From positions 682,001 to 746,000 of the forward strand of contig NZ_VKKU01000002.1 of assembly GCF_007280415.1 (NCBI RefSeq): a stretch of 64,000 bases of DNA, read 5' to 3'. The notes beneath the pieces are model-generated. The model had not been told where the DNA came from. It searched no databases and saw only the letters and a list, made by a program, of their open reading frames with translations. Every line of letters begins with the position of its first letter. The first letter of the stretch is position 1. Made by a program: the position numbers and the translations under genes. The DNA comes from Sphingorhabdus contaminans (GTDB lineage Bacteria; Pseudomonadota; Alphaproteobacteria; Sphingomonadales; Sphingomonadaceae). Shown here in pieces: positions 34,736-45,600 of the stretch.

Positions 34736-35859
34736 CCGTCGACACATCCCGTCCGGCAAGTATCAAGTTCATCCTGCCCGGCCTTTCCGCCGGTGGGTCA
34801 GAGCATGTTGTCAGCTTCGTCGCCAACCGGTTGGCGCGATCGGGGTTTGAGGTGAGCATACTGTCGTTCGAAATGAGCGACAGCACACCTTATTACAAAA
34901 CCGATGAAAGAATCCGGATTGAATATCTGAATGTCCCGGTCGGGAAACGAGGTCCGCTCGGGGTGCTGTCAGACATTGTACGCCGGGTGAAAAGGCTGCG
35001 CGCAATCTACAAGGCCCAACGCCCAGGTATGGTGGTCAGCCTACTGACCCGCTCGAACGTGATCGCTGTTTTGGCAGCGACAGGTCTCGACATCCCTGTG
35101 ATCGTTTCCGAACGCAATAATCCGCTGAGACAAAAACCGGGTATCGTTTGGCAAGTGCTGCGCCGCTATACCTATGCACGCGCCTTCGGTCTTATTACGA
35201 TGACGCGCGGCGCGCTGGAATGCTTTCCGCCTGTCATGCGTCCGCGCAGTTGGGTAATCCCCAACATGGCAGACTATCAGGATTTCAAACCCAAATTCAC
35301 AAATGAAAGAAAGGTCATGACCGCCGTTGGCCGCCTGGTCGACCAAAAGGGGTTCGATCTTCTGATACAGGCATGGGCCAAGATTGCCGACCGCCATCCT
35401 GACTGGTGCCTGCGCATCTGGGGCGAAGGACCAGACCGGGCAATGCTCGAAGCCTTGGCAGCCGAACAGGGGGTGACTGACAGTGTCCAGATGCCCGGAG
35501 TCAGTTCGGCGCCCGGACGCTGGATTGAAGAAGCGGATGCCTTTGTGCTGAGTTCCCGTTTCGAAGGCTGGGGCCTTGTGTTGGGCGAGGCGATGGCTGC
35601 CGGGCTTCCTTCCATTTCGTTTGATTGCCCATTCGGCCCCGCCGACATGATCACACATGATCATGACGGTTTGTTGATCGAAGAAGGCAATATCGATGAA
35701 ATGGCCAAAGCCCTTTCGCAATTGATGGGCGATGCGGCCTTACGTGATCGCTTGGGCGCCGAGGCAAAGTCAGCAGCAGATCGTTTCGCACCCGAGGCGA
35801 TCGGCGCAATTTGGGAAAATACAATTCGCGGCGCATTGGCGACCGCGCGCGGACAATAG
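34732..35859 (+). CDS. GT4 glycosyltransferase, PglH/PglJ-like
   Basis: 375-residue GT-B enzyme resembling the GalNAc transferases PglH and PglJ: SIKFILPGLSAGGSEHVVSF, VVSLLTRSNVIAVLAATGL, IVSERNNPL, then AVGRLVDQKGFDLLIQAW and the catalytic SSRFEGWGLVLGEAMAAGLP. The frame is open upstream to 34558 inside the flippase gene, but the ATG at 34732 overlapping the flippase stop is the natural start. Probably adds one or several hexosamines to the lipid-linked chain. Confidence 0.88.
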   Translation: MTVDTSRPASIKFILPGLSAGGSEHVVSFVANRLARSGFEVSILSFEMSDSTPYYKTDERIRIEYLNVPVGKRGPLGVLSDIVRRVKRLRAIYKAQRPGMVVSLLTRSNVIAVLAATGLDIPVIVSERNNPLRQKPGIVWQVLRRYTYARAFGLITMTRGALECFPPVMRPRSWVIPNMADYQDFKPKFTNERKVMTAVGRLVDQKGFDLLIQAWAKIADRHPDWCLRIWGEGPDRAMLEALAAEQGVTDSVQMPGVSSAPGRWIEEADAFVLSSRFEGWGLVLGEAMAAGLPSISFDCPFGPADMITHDHDGLLIEEGNIDEMAKALSQLMGDAALRDRLGAEAKSAADRFAPEAIGAIWENTIRGALATARGQ

Positions 35860-35871
35860 AGGTTTCAGGAA

Positions 35872-36735
35872 ATGCAGATGGCACCCGAATTTCTAAAGAA
35901 TATATATCGCCGCGTGCGGCGGATGCGGAATCTGATGCTGCTCGAACGGGCTGCGCCGTCAGTTGATGCGTTTCTGGTATCCTACCCCAAGAGCGGGCGG
36001 ACCTGGTTACGCTATCTTCTGTCCTGCTATTTTGCAGAGGTTTCCAAGCTGGGGTTTGAGCCTGATCTGCGCACCACTTTCCGCGTCCTGCCCAATTTCG
36101 ACCGCGATGCTGAACGCGGTTTGCCTGTATTCGTGGGGCGATCCAACAATGTTTCCGTGCCTTTGATCGCTGTTAGCCATCGCCAGTTCACGGGCCAGTT
36201 ATTTGCAGGTAGGCCGGTCATCATTCTCGTCCGCGATCCCCGCGATGTCTGCGTTTCCGCCTATTTCCATGAGACGAAGCACAAACACCGTTTTTCAGGC
36301 AGCATTGCCGAATTCATCGAAGATGAAACTTACGGCATTCCAGCCATTGTGCGATATCATAATGGCTGGGCGAAGGGTATGGAGGGCAGCCGCTCTCTGG
36401 TTATCAGCTATGAAGAAATGAGTAGCAATACTGACATGACCGTCCGCAACATCCTGGAATTTTTGGGTCAGCCCGTTGACGAAGCTGCGCTGGCAAAAGC
36501 GATCGAACAGGCACGATTCAGCAAGATGCAAAAGACCGAAAAGAAAACCGGCATCCCCGGCCATGAATATGACCGATCGGACGAGGACAGTCTGCGCGTC
36601 CGTAAAGGAAAGGTCGGAGGCTTTGCCGACACCTTAAGCGAAGTGGAAGCCGCGCGCATCATACAGATTTGCCGCGACACCATGGTGCCGGAGGCAAAGG
36701 CGCTGATGCAGCGCAGCGGCATTTCGCTCGATTAA
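35872..36735 (+). CDS. Sulfotransferase (Sulfotransfer_1 type)
   Basis: 287-residue PAPS-dependent sulfotransferase, different from the one at 24600. The PAPS loop FLVSYPKSGRTWLRYLL has K40; the 3'-phosphate motif VIILVRDPRDVCVSAYFHE and the C-terminal RKGKVGGFADTL (typical RKGxxGDW-like loop) are seen. An ATG at 35878 is also possible. It lies in the glycosyltransferase operon 12 bases after a GT4 gene and 17 bases before another, so a carbohydrate acceptor is likely, though alcohol or lipid acceptors occur in this family. Confidence 0.9.
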   Translation: MQMAPEFLKNIYRRVRRMRNLMLLERAAPSVDAFLVSYPKSGRTWLRYLLSCYFAEVSKLGFEPDLRTTFRVLPNFDRDAERGLPVFVGRSNNVSVPLIAVSHRQFTGQLFAGRPVIILVRDPRDVCVSAYFHETKHKHRFSGSIAEFIEDETYGIPAIVRYHNGWAKGMEGSRSLVISYEEMSSNTDMTVRNILEFLGQPVDEAALAKAIEQARFSKMQKTEKKTGIPGHEYDRSDEDSLRVRKGKVGGFADTLSEVEAARIIQICRDTMVPEAKALMQRSGISLD

Positions 36736-36752
36736 AATCAGGCACGCCAGCT

Positions 36753-37844
36753 ATGCATATTGTATCCATCCTCACCAGCCTGACTTCAGGCGGCGCCGAA
36801 ATGCTTGTTGTCAATTTGAACAAGGAATATGTCGCCGCCGGGCATCGCAGCACTGTTGTCTCTCTGGCCGATGCCCAAAGCGTCGGAAACTCCGCTGAAA
36901 TGGAAGCGGTGCTGCGGCAGCGTATCGTGGACGAGGGTGGAGAATTCGTCTCCCTGCAGCTTGGAACGTCACGCAATCCGCTGAACGGATGGCGGAAGAT
37001 GCGGACGCTTATCCGCAATCTCAATCCCGACATCATTCATGCCCATACAGCACGTGCGCTGCTTATGCTGCTCGCACATCCGAGCAATGCGCCGGTGGTT
37101 TTGACGCATCACAATAGCAAGCTGAGCTTTCCCGTCGGCATGTTCAAACTATTCGACCACATCGCCTCGGCCTATGTTGCGATCAGCAAAGAGACCGAGG
37201 CCCTGTTCACACAGAATGTGCGTCGACCGATCGCGTATATTCCCAATGCAGCAAGCAAGAGTTTCTCTGCCTCACATCCGCGATCTGAAGTCAGTGCAAA
37301 GAGACGGATACTGAGTGTGGGGACAATCTCGGAGCAAAAGCATTACGATCTTCTTGTCGAAATCGCGGTCGTGCTCAAGGCTAGGATTGGCGCAGAAAAA
37401 ATGCCGCAGTTCAACGTTGCCGGTAATGGCGTCGACCTTGAAAATATGCGTACTTTGGCCGTGGATCGCGGCGTTGCCGAACATGTCCATTTTCTGGGTG
37501 AGCGTTCGGACATTGCCCAGCTGATGACTACGTCCGACATCTATCTCAACACGTCACGATATGAAGGAATGCCGGTCGCATTACTCGAGGCGATGGCTTG
37601 CGGGTTGCCCATTGTTGCGACCCGGGTCGCGGGCAATACGGAACTGGTTCTGGAAGGCCGGAACGGGTTGCTGCGCCCGCTGGATGATGCCGACGCGTTG
37701 GCCGATGCCATTCTTACGCTGCTCGATGATCCGGATCTCTACCGGAAATGTTCAGCGGCTGCGATCGAACAATCCAAGTCTTTTTCGATCGAAAACACAT
37801 GCGCCAATCACCTTTCTTTGTTCCAAAAAATCGGCGCAAGATAA
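36753..37844 (+). CDS. GT4-family glycosyltransferase
   Basis: 363-residue GT-B glycosyltransferase: MHIVSILTSLTSGGAEMLVVNL at the N-terminus (acceptor domain), IIHAHTARALLMLLAH, then SVGTISEQKHYDLLVEIA and the donor-site motif SRYEGMPVALLEAMACGLPIV. The ATG at 36753 is chosen over an open frame that starts inside the sulfotransferase gene. Last gene of the plus-strand polysaccharide operon. A weak AT-rich hairpin follows but no good terminator. Confidence 0.88.
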   Translation: MHIVSILTSLTSGGAEMLVVNLNKEYVAAGHRSTVVSLADAQSVGNSAEMEAVLRQRIVDEGGEFVSLQLGTSRNPLNGWRKMRTLIRNLNPDIIHAHTARALLMLLAHPSNAPVVLTHHNSKLSFPVGMFKLFDHIASAYVAISKETEALFTQNVRRPIAYIPNAASKSFSASHPRSEVSAKRRILSVGTISEQKHYDLLVEIAVVLKARIGAEKMPQFNVAGNGVDLENMRTLAVDRGVAEHVHFLGERSDIAQLMTTSDIYLNTSRYEGMPVALLEAMACGLPIVATRVAGNTELVLEGRNGLLRPLDDADALADAILTLLDDPDLYRKCSAAAIEQSKSFSIENTCANHLSLFQKIGAR

Positions 37845-38083
37845 GATTGCGCGGCAATATAAAAATTGAATTTTTGTTTCAAAAATCCGAAGTCGGTCCA
37901 AGATGGAAAAGTAAATTTTAACCATCGAAATGATTGAATCGGAACCTATTACCCCAAAAATTGAGACTAACTTCAACTACCTGACTTAACTGAATTTTTT
38001 GGGCACGCCCTTAACTTATCTCCTTCATTTGGCATTTCACACATCTCGTATGTGCGGGTTCGTCAAATGCATCGGAGATTAAG

Positions 38084-39559
38084 ATGAAAAGATATTTGGG
38101 GGCACTGCTCGTGACAGCATCGCTCGTCGCATGGCCATCAGCTAACCACGCAACTTCCTCGTCCATCTACAACCCGTCCAAGCTACCTGGCGGACAGCAG
38201 CGGTCGTTCCCCACGGCCGAAGGATTTGGTGCGGCGTCTGTAGGCGGTCGTGGCGGACGGGTCATTCCGGTTACGACATTGGCCGACTCTGGTGCAGGTT
38301 CACTGCGCGCTTGTATGATGGCAACCGGGCCGCGGACTTGCATCTTCCGGGTCAGCGGAACTATCGAGTTGCTCACTCAGATCAAACCAACATCGGGATA
38401 TCTGACCGTTGCCGGGCAAACCGCACCAGGTGATGGCATCGCTATCAAGAACCACCCGTCGAACCTGACCGGGTCACCATTCTATCTCAACGCACCGCAT
38501 ATCATCATTCGCCATCTGCGCGTGCGTCCGGGGCCTACAGGGGGCACCAAGCAAGATACCACCGACAGCATCACGGTCGACAGTCGTGCGGTCAACACCA
38601 TATTGGATCATGTGTCCTTGTCCTGGGCAACCGATGAGCCGTTCAACACCACCAAAAATGCGTCAAACGTGACCATTCAATGGTCGATGGTTTATGAAGG
38701 TCTGAGCAAGTCGACCCATAAATCCGGCGAGCATTCTAAAGGCATGTTCCTTGAAGGCCACAATATCACCGCCCACCATGTGTTCATGGCCCACGCAACC
38801 GACCGCATGCCCAATGCGGGTGTTGGGACCCGTGCGGATTTCGTGAACCTGATCTCGTACAATATGCGGGAAAAGGCGCATCAATATTTCTCGATGCAGC
38901 AAAAGCAAAGTCTGACCACAAGCGGCCTGAAGCGCCAAGTCAACGTTGTCGGTAACTGGGTATCTATGGGCCCGAGCTCGCTCCGCGGAACATCGATTTT
39001 TGGCGGCAACTATGATGAGCAATATTCGACAAATCCTGGAATGGCTGAATTCTATCTGTATCAGAATGTAGACGGCCGTCGCCGGTCGTACAGTTCTGAT
39101 GACCGGTTGTTCATGGATCCAATGGATTGGAAATATGTCCGTCAACAGCCAATTGGCGCATTGAGTGTTCAGCTTTTCAGCTCCGCTGACCAAGCCGTAA
39201 GGGATGTTGTCGCCTTTGCCGGCGCCTTCCCACGCGATGCTTCTGACCGCCGGGTGTTGCAGACATTTCTGGGCTGCAGCGGTCGCATTATCGACAGCCC
39301 GGCAGAAGTCGGCGGATGGCCCACATTGCAGTCGGGCGTTGCCTATACCGACAATGACGGAGACGGCATGGATGACAATTGGGAGCAGCGCCAGAATATC
39401 ACTAGCGGAACCGCTGATGCGGATGGCGATGGTTACACCAACTTGGAAGAGTTTCTGAACGAGCTCGCGGGTGATCAGGATAGCTTCGGCAATCTGATCA
39501 ACCGCGTGGGTGCGGGCACAGGGGCAGTCCCTGCACCCAATTGCGGGATCACCGTTTAA
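38084..39559 (+). CDS. Secreted pectate-lyase-like beta-helix protein (copy D)
   Basis: 491-residue protein with a normal Sec signal peptide (ending near NHA at about 23) and the same mature domain as copy A: YNPSKLPGGQQRSFPTAEGF, GGRGGRVIPVTTLADSGAGS, D175-H176 in ILDHVSLSWATDE, and the C-terminal NDGDGMDDNWE and DADGDGYTNLEEF calcium-like motifs ending NELAGDQDS. GGAG lies 6 bases before the ATG. It sits alone behind an AT-rich 240-base leader and ends in a strong terminator, so it is probably a single transcription unit. Function as for copy A: likely glycan binding or lysis, unproven. Confidence 0.82.
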   Translation: MKRYLGALLVTASLVAWPSANHATSSSIYNPSKLPGGQQRSFPTAEGFGAASVGGRGGRVIPVTTLADSGAGSLRACMMATGPRTCIFRVSGTIELLTQIKPTSGYLTVAGQTAPGDGIAIKNHPSNLTGSPFYLNAPHIIIRHLRVRPGPTGGTKQDTTDSITVDSRAVNTILDHVSLSWATDEPFNTTKNASNVTIQWSMVYEGLSKSTHKSGEHSKGMFLEGHNITAHHVFMAHATDRMPNAGVGTRADFVNLISYNMREKAHQYFSMQQKQSLTTSGLKRQVNVVGNWVSMGPSSLRGTSIFGGNYDEQYSTNPGMAEFYLYQNVDGRRRSYSSDDRLFMDPMDWKYVRQQPIGALSVQLFSSADQAVRDVVAFAGAFPRDASDRRVLQTFLGCSGRIIDSPAEVGGWPTLQSGVAYTDNDGDGMDDNWEQRQNITSGTADADGDGYTNLEEFLNELAGDQDSFGNLINRVGAGTGAVPAPNCGITV

Positions 39560-39585
39560 AACTGGCCACTAGCCTTGTTCAATCA

Positions 39586-39636
39586 TGGGGAGGGTGCCGC
39601 AGGCAATTAACCTGCGTCATCCTCCCCACTTTTTTA
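39586..39636 (+). terminator. Strong intrinsic terminator after copy D
   Basis: Outer stem TGGGGAGG/CCTCCCCA, symmetric internal loop, inner stem GCAGG/CCTGC with loop CAATTAA, followed by CTTTTTT (39629-39635). It ends the copy D transcript just before the convergent adhesin gene. Confidence 0.88.
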
Positions 39637-39669
39637 GACTGCCCCCTATCCGGCGGGCCTCTGTCAGAT

Positions 39670-42600
39670 TTACCAACCGAAGCTTATCCCTACTCGGCCA
39701 CCTGTCGAACGTTTTACGGTTGACCCGCCGATGCCACCGCTCACCCAGACATTTTCGCGCACCTTTGCAACGACGGCACCCGAAAAGCCCTGTTCGCCGC
39801 GATAGGTCGCAAGGTTGAACGAGACGGAAACCGAGGTGTCGGGAAGAAGCATTGTTCCGCCCAACGCCATGGCCGCTGCTATGCCACCATCAGCTTCCCG
39901 CGCCCTACGGCCAAGACCCTCGATCTGGGTCGAGATGGTCGAAAACTGACCAGTCAGATCGGCTACCGACTTCTGCAAATTGGCGATATCTGCGGTGCTG
40001 AATGTGGAATAGGCCAGATTGCCCAGGGAATCGCCAGTCACAAATTTGGTTGTTCCCGTTTGCGCGGCCGCACTCGCGGCCGAACCGAGACCCGCCATTG
40101 TGACCGTGGTTGTGCTATTACCAACTGCAATCTGATTGTCGCGTGTTGTGGTTACACCCTGACCAATTGCAACGCTGCCAGATTTCCCAGCGATCGCCCC
40201 GTTCCCGATAGCAACACTCAGCGACCCATCCGAACTTGCCCCATTACCCAAGGCAATCGCACCAGCGCCATTCGATTTGGCGCCAGAACCTATGGCGAGA
40301 GCAGCCACGCCGGTTGCATTTGCATTGGTTCCGACGGCAAGGCTATCCTTGGAATTGGCAATGGCGTTTTCACCCAGCGCTATGGCATCCTCGCCCGTGG
40401 CCTTCGGCTTTGCGCCCGTGCTGTTGACCTCCAGATACTGTGTGCGCGCAAGCGCCGTGTTGGCGGTGTCGGTAACTTTTGTCACATCACCATTCACCTG
40501 TTTGATGGTGGTCAGCGCCTGATTGGCGACAGTTAAGGCGTTGTCTGCCACGGTCTTTACCGCGGCCAACTGGCCGCCATTGACGGCTTCCTTGCTGCCC
40601 AATGCAACGAGACCATCGGCCACATTGACGATCTTGCGTTCGGACCCCGCGGCACCGACCGACACGGTATTGGACTGGTTCGCGGCAACAACCGAACCGG
40701 CACCCAGCGCCACGCTATTCTGCGCGGTGGCGTCAACCGACGCCCCTTGTCCAAGCGCGACTGCCTTTTCGCCTGTCGCAAAACTGTCCTTGCCAATGGC
40801 GACGGCATCGCTGCCTGTGGCGGTCGATCGGCCTCCTGTGCTGTTGACGGTCACAAAGGGATTCACCGATTGCGTAATCGCGCGGTTTACCTCGGCGAGC
40901 AATTGCGCACCATTGACGGCATCGGTGCTGGTCTCACTGATCAAACCTGCTTTTACGTTGGTGATTTTACGCTCAGCTCCGGCTGCACCTACGGATACGA
41001 CATTGTCTCCATTCGCGATCGATCCGGTCCCGAGCGCGACGCTGTTATCCCCGTTGGTTGTCGCATCCTTGCCCAAAGCGATAGAATCAGCCCCATTGGC
41101 CGTCGCTTTGCCCGATGTGCTGCTGGTAATGAAGAAGGGGTTCACACCGGCAACAATGTTTTGCACCGCCTGGGTCAACTGGCTGACGTTGACGGCATCA
41201 TTTGCGCCCACGCCTTGCGCGACATTCACTATTCGACGTTCGGCACCCACGGCACCAACAGACAGGACATTAGCCTCGTTCGCGATCGATCCGTTTCCGA
41301 GCGCAATGCTGTTCGCTCCGGCGGCCCCAACCGTAGCACCTTTTCCTAACGCCATTGCATTTGCGACATTGACTTTCGCACCCGAGCCAATGGCAATGTT
41401 ATCAGCATTGGTGGCCGATGCGGCGTCACCAATGGCAATGTTTCCGCTGTTAACCGGTATCGGATCACCTGTGACGGGATCGATGATTGCCAGCCCTGAT
41501 GCAGGATCGATCTGGACGGCACCGGCCGTAGCATTATCACCCAGAGCGATAGCCGACTTGCCAAATGCTTTGTTCAGATTGCCCAAAGCAAGCGCGCCGT
41601 CACCGATGGCCCGGTTTTCATCGCCACCGGCAAAGGCCCCTGTTCCGCTTGCGACATTGGGGTCACCAATAGCGACGGCGCCTTTACCCGTCGCGCGGTT
41701 ACCTTTACCGACTGAAACGGATGCGTCGCCTTCGGCAATGGCACCGTTACCAATTGCCACCGTATCGTTGCCCCGCGCCCGACTTTCTTTGCCCAACGCG
41801 ATAGCATCTTCACCAGTGGCGACGGCAACGCCATCTTCGCCTTCAACGCTCTTAATCGAGGTCCAGGGAGCCGCCTTTGCGGCGGCCTGGACCGTTGTAT
41901 TGATATTGGTGATCTGGTCACCCACTTTGCCGTCAAAGGTCACAATCTTGCTTTCAACGGCGTCCAGCTGCGCCTTGTTGACCGCATCAGTAGCAGCTGA
42001 ACCTGCCGCAACATTGATAATCTGTCGCTGCAATGTGTCGGACCCGACCGAAACGGCGTTGCCGCGATTTGCGATGGAATTGGCACCTAAAGCGACACTG
42101 TCCGCTCCACCTGCGGACGCGTTTGAACCAAGTGCGATCCCACGTTGACCAACAACATTGGCGGCAAAGCCAAGTGCGAGGCCTTGCTGCGCTTCGGCCC
42201 GCGCGGATTTGCCCAGCGCCATTGCGTCACCGCCCGAAGCAAAGGCTTCGTCATCGGCGGCAATCGCAACCGTGCTATCGATCGCAAGAAACGGATTGCG
42301 GACATCAATATCCTTGATCGCCAGATCCAATTGCTGGATCGCAGCATCCATCTGACCTTTGTTCACCGCATCGGTCGCCTGCGTACCAGCGGCGACGTTA
42401 ACCAACTGACGCTGACCGCCATTGGCCGTCGTGCCGAACGAAACCGTGCCTGCGGTCCCTGCCACCGGCACACGGTCTGCTATGGAACCCGCACCTATCG
42501 CAACGCTGTTCAACGCACCGGCATTGACTTTGGCGTTGCTGCCCAGGGCAATGCCACCGTTCACGCCGGCCGCCACAGACGAACCGCCACCCACAGCAAT

Positions 42601-45600
42601 CGATTCCGCACCTGTCGCTGCGGCGTCCGTACCTGCACTGTTCACCGCCAGATATTTGGTCTTCTCGTTAATTATCGTGTTTGTCGCGGTGGTTACGTCG
42701 GTAGTGATGTTGGTGATATCGCCACCGAGATCTTCACGTATTTTGTCTAACTCACTGTCCATCTGCCCCTTGTTCACCGCATCCGTGGCCTGAGTACCGG
42801 CCTTTAGGTTGGTGAGCTGGCGTGTTTTAACAATGCTTCCAATTATAGTTCCGTCGGAGCCGATCGAAACAACATCGCTCCGCGCTCCTGTATTTGAATC
42901 CGAACCTAGCGCGACACTATCGGGGGTCAGAGCCTGCGCAGCGCGGCCTATAGCCACACCTCCGGCGAACAGAGTATTTGCGTTTCGTCCCATAGCGATG
43001 GAATCTTCAAATGCCGTTTGGGCAAATTTACCAATTGCGATCGAGTTTGCACCGTTGACGATATTCTGCTGCCCTATAGAAATCGCCTCTTTGCGATTGG
43101 CAATACCACTACCTATTGAAATCGCTTCTTTTTCTGTAGCTTGCGCCGTGTTGCCAAAAGCGATGGCGCCTACTGGCAAGTCAACGGTTTCTTGCACTCC
43201 TGGTTGTGCGCTGTCCGTATCGCGTGCAAAGACTTTTGCCCCGGCCCCTATAGCAATCGCACCTTTCGCGGTGGCATCCACCGTTGCCAGTTTGCCCATG
43301 GCGATCGCATTGTCGATGTCGACTTGCGCACCAGACCCGATGGCAATTCCGTCCCGGGCCAATAGCCCGGTCGCAGCCCCACCGCCAATAGCGACTGAAT
43401 CAACCCCAGATGCCGAAGCAACTGCTGCCGTGCTTTTGATCGACAGATATTTTGTCTTGGCATCGACAACATCCAGCTGCCTTTTGTTCACGGCATCTGT
43501 GGCCTGCGTGCCATCGGCAAGATTGATGATCTGGCGTTCCTTGCCGACATCGCCGACCGAAACCACGCCGACAGTCGTGGCGGGCAGTCCGGTCAAGGCG
43601 CGATCCGCCACGGACCCAGCCCCCAACGCCACGCTGTTTGCCGACTTGGCGTCGGCATTGGCACCCATCGCAACCGCGTCCGTTCCGGTTGCTTTTGCAG
43701 CCTTTGCCACATCGACCGTCTCGCTTGCGAAAAATGGGCTCGCACCACCATCGACGGTATTGATCAGCGTCGTCAGATTCTGTTCGACGAGATCGAGTTG
43801 CCTTTTGTTGACAGCATCGGTTGCCTGCGTGGCATCGGCCACATGGACAAGCTGTCGTTCTGCACCCGCTTTACCGAAGGAAACCGTGCCCGCCGTCCCC
43901 GCCACAGGCACTCGGTCCGCAATAGAACCCGCACCGATAGCGACACTGTTCAAGGCACCTGTATTTACCTTTGCATTTTCACCAAGCGCGATTCCGCCGG
44001 TAACAGTTGCCGCCACCGACGACCCGCCACCAACGGCAATAGCGCCCGTGCCCGCCGCCGACGCATCTGCGGCCGTGCTGTTCACCGCGACATATTTTGT
44101 TTTGTTGTTGATCGTCGTGTTGACCGTGCGAATCTCGTCAACCAGCTGATCCGCGTTCACCGCATCCGTGCTGCCGTCCACCAGATTGCCCGCGGCGACA
44201 TTGATGATCTTGCGCTGCAATGTCGACGAACCTACGGACACCACATTATCGACACCTGCAACAGATCCATCGCCCAAGGCAACGCTATGGTTGCCCGTTG
44301 CATCTGCAAGTTCACCCAATGCGAGTGATGCAGCGCCCGTCGCGGTCGGCTTTTTCGCTAAATCGGTGCTTTGCGATACAAAGAACGGATTGGCTTCGGC
44401 GACGGCGTCATTCAGCTGCCGCAGATTTACAGCATCAGTATCCTGCGTTCCGTCGGCGACATTTATTAACTGGCGTTGGAAGACCGGATTGGTCGCCGGG
44501 TCGCCGTCGCCATCGTCCTGATCATTACCAAAGGATATGGCGTTGCCGCGGTTCGCGAATGAGCCGGAACCAAGGGCCACACCATCTTGCGATTGGGCCA
44601 CCGCACCTGCGCCCAAGGCGAGTGCGGATTGACCGGTACTGCGTGCGGCAGAACCAATGGCCACCGATTGCTGACCCGATGCATTCGCCGAAGTGCCAAA
44701 TGCGGTTGAGAAAGCACCCGATGCGAGGGATTCCGAACCGAAAGCCGAAGCGTTATCACCCGACGCCAATGCCTTGCTGCCCAAGGCGGTCGACTCTTCG
44801 CCTGAAGCGCTCGCGGAGGCGCCTATTGCTGTGGAATCCTTTGTGTCTGCCAGGGCAGCACGTCCGATTGCAATCGCTGCCTCACCGCGCGCACCAAAGC
44901 GCGGTTCACCCGGATCGAGAACACCATTGCCATTGGAGTCAACGCCACCCTCCAGACCGGAAGCCGCATTGCCGATGCCAATTGCGATGGAATCATTGGC
45001 CGACGCAAAGCTGTTGTTACCGATTGCCACAGACCGGTCATTGACCGATCGTGCATTTGTTCCGAGCGCCAGGCTGTCATTGCCAAGGGCCGAGGAATCG
45101 CCGCCTATCGCGATGGATTCAGACCCGGCCGCCGATGCATCGGCACCCGTACTGCGGACCGACAGATATTTGGTTTTGTCGATAATAGTTGTGTTGACCG
45201 TGCGAATTTCGTCAACCAACTGGTCCGCGTTCACCGCGTCCGTGCTGCCGTCCACCAGATTACCTGCGGCTACGTTTACAATCTTGCGTTGGAACGCTGG
45301 ATTGGTCAAAGGATCACCGTCGCCGTCATTGCCGTCAAAGCCAACCGACACCACATTCGCTGCACTGGCAATCGATCCCGCACCGAGGGCAACGCTGTTG
45401 TTGCCAGTAGCATTTGCTCTGGTGCCCAGCGCGATTGAGTTTACCCCGCCGGCAATCGCTTCATCTCCCGCAAGCGCGACTATGCTGTTGATCGCGAGGA
45501 AAGGGTTGGTGAGATCATCGCGCAGAGCATTCAATTGCCGCACGTTTGCAGCGTCGGTATCTTCCGTACCATCGGCGATATTGACCAATTGCCGCAGTTC

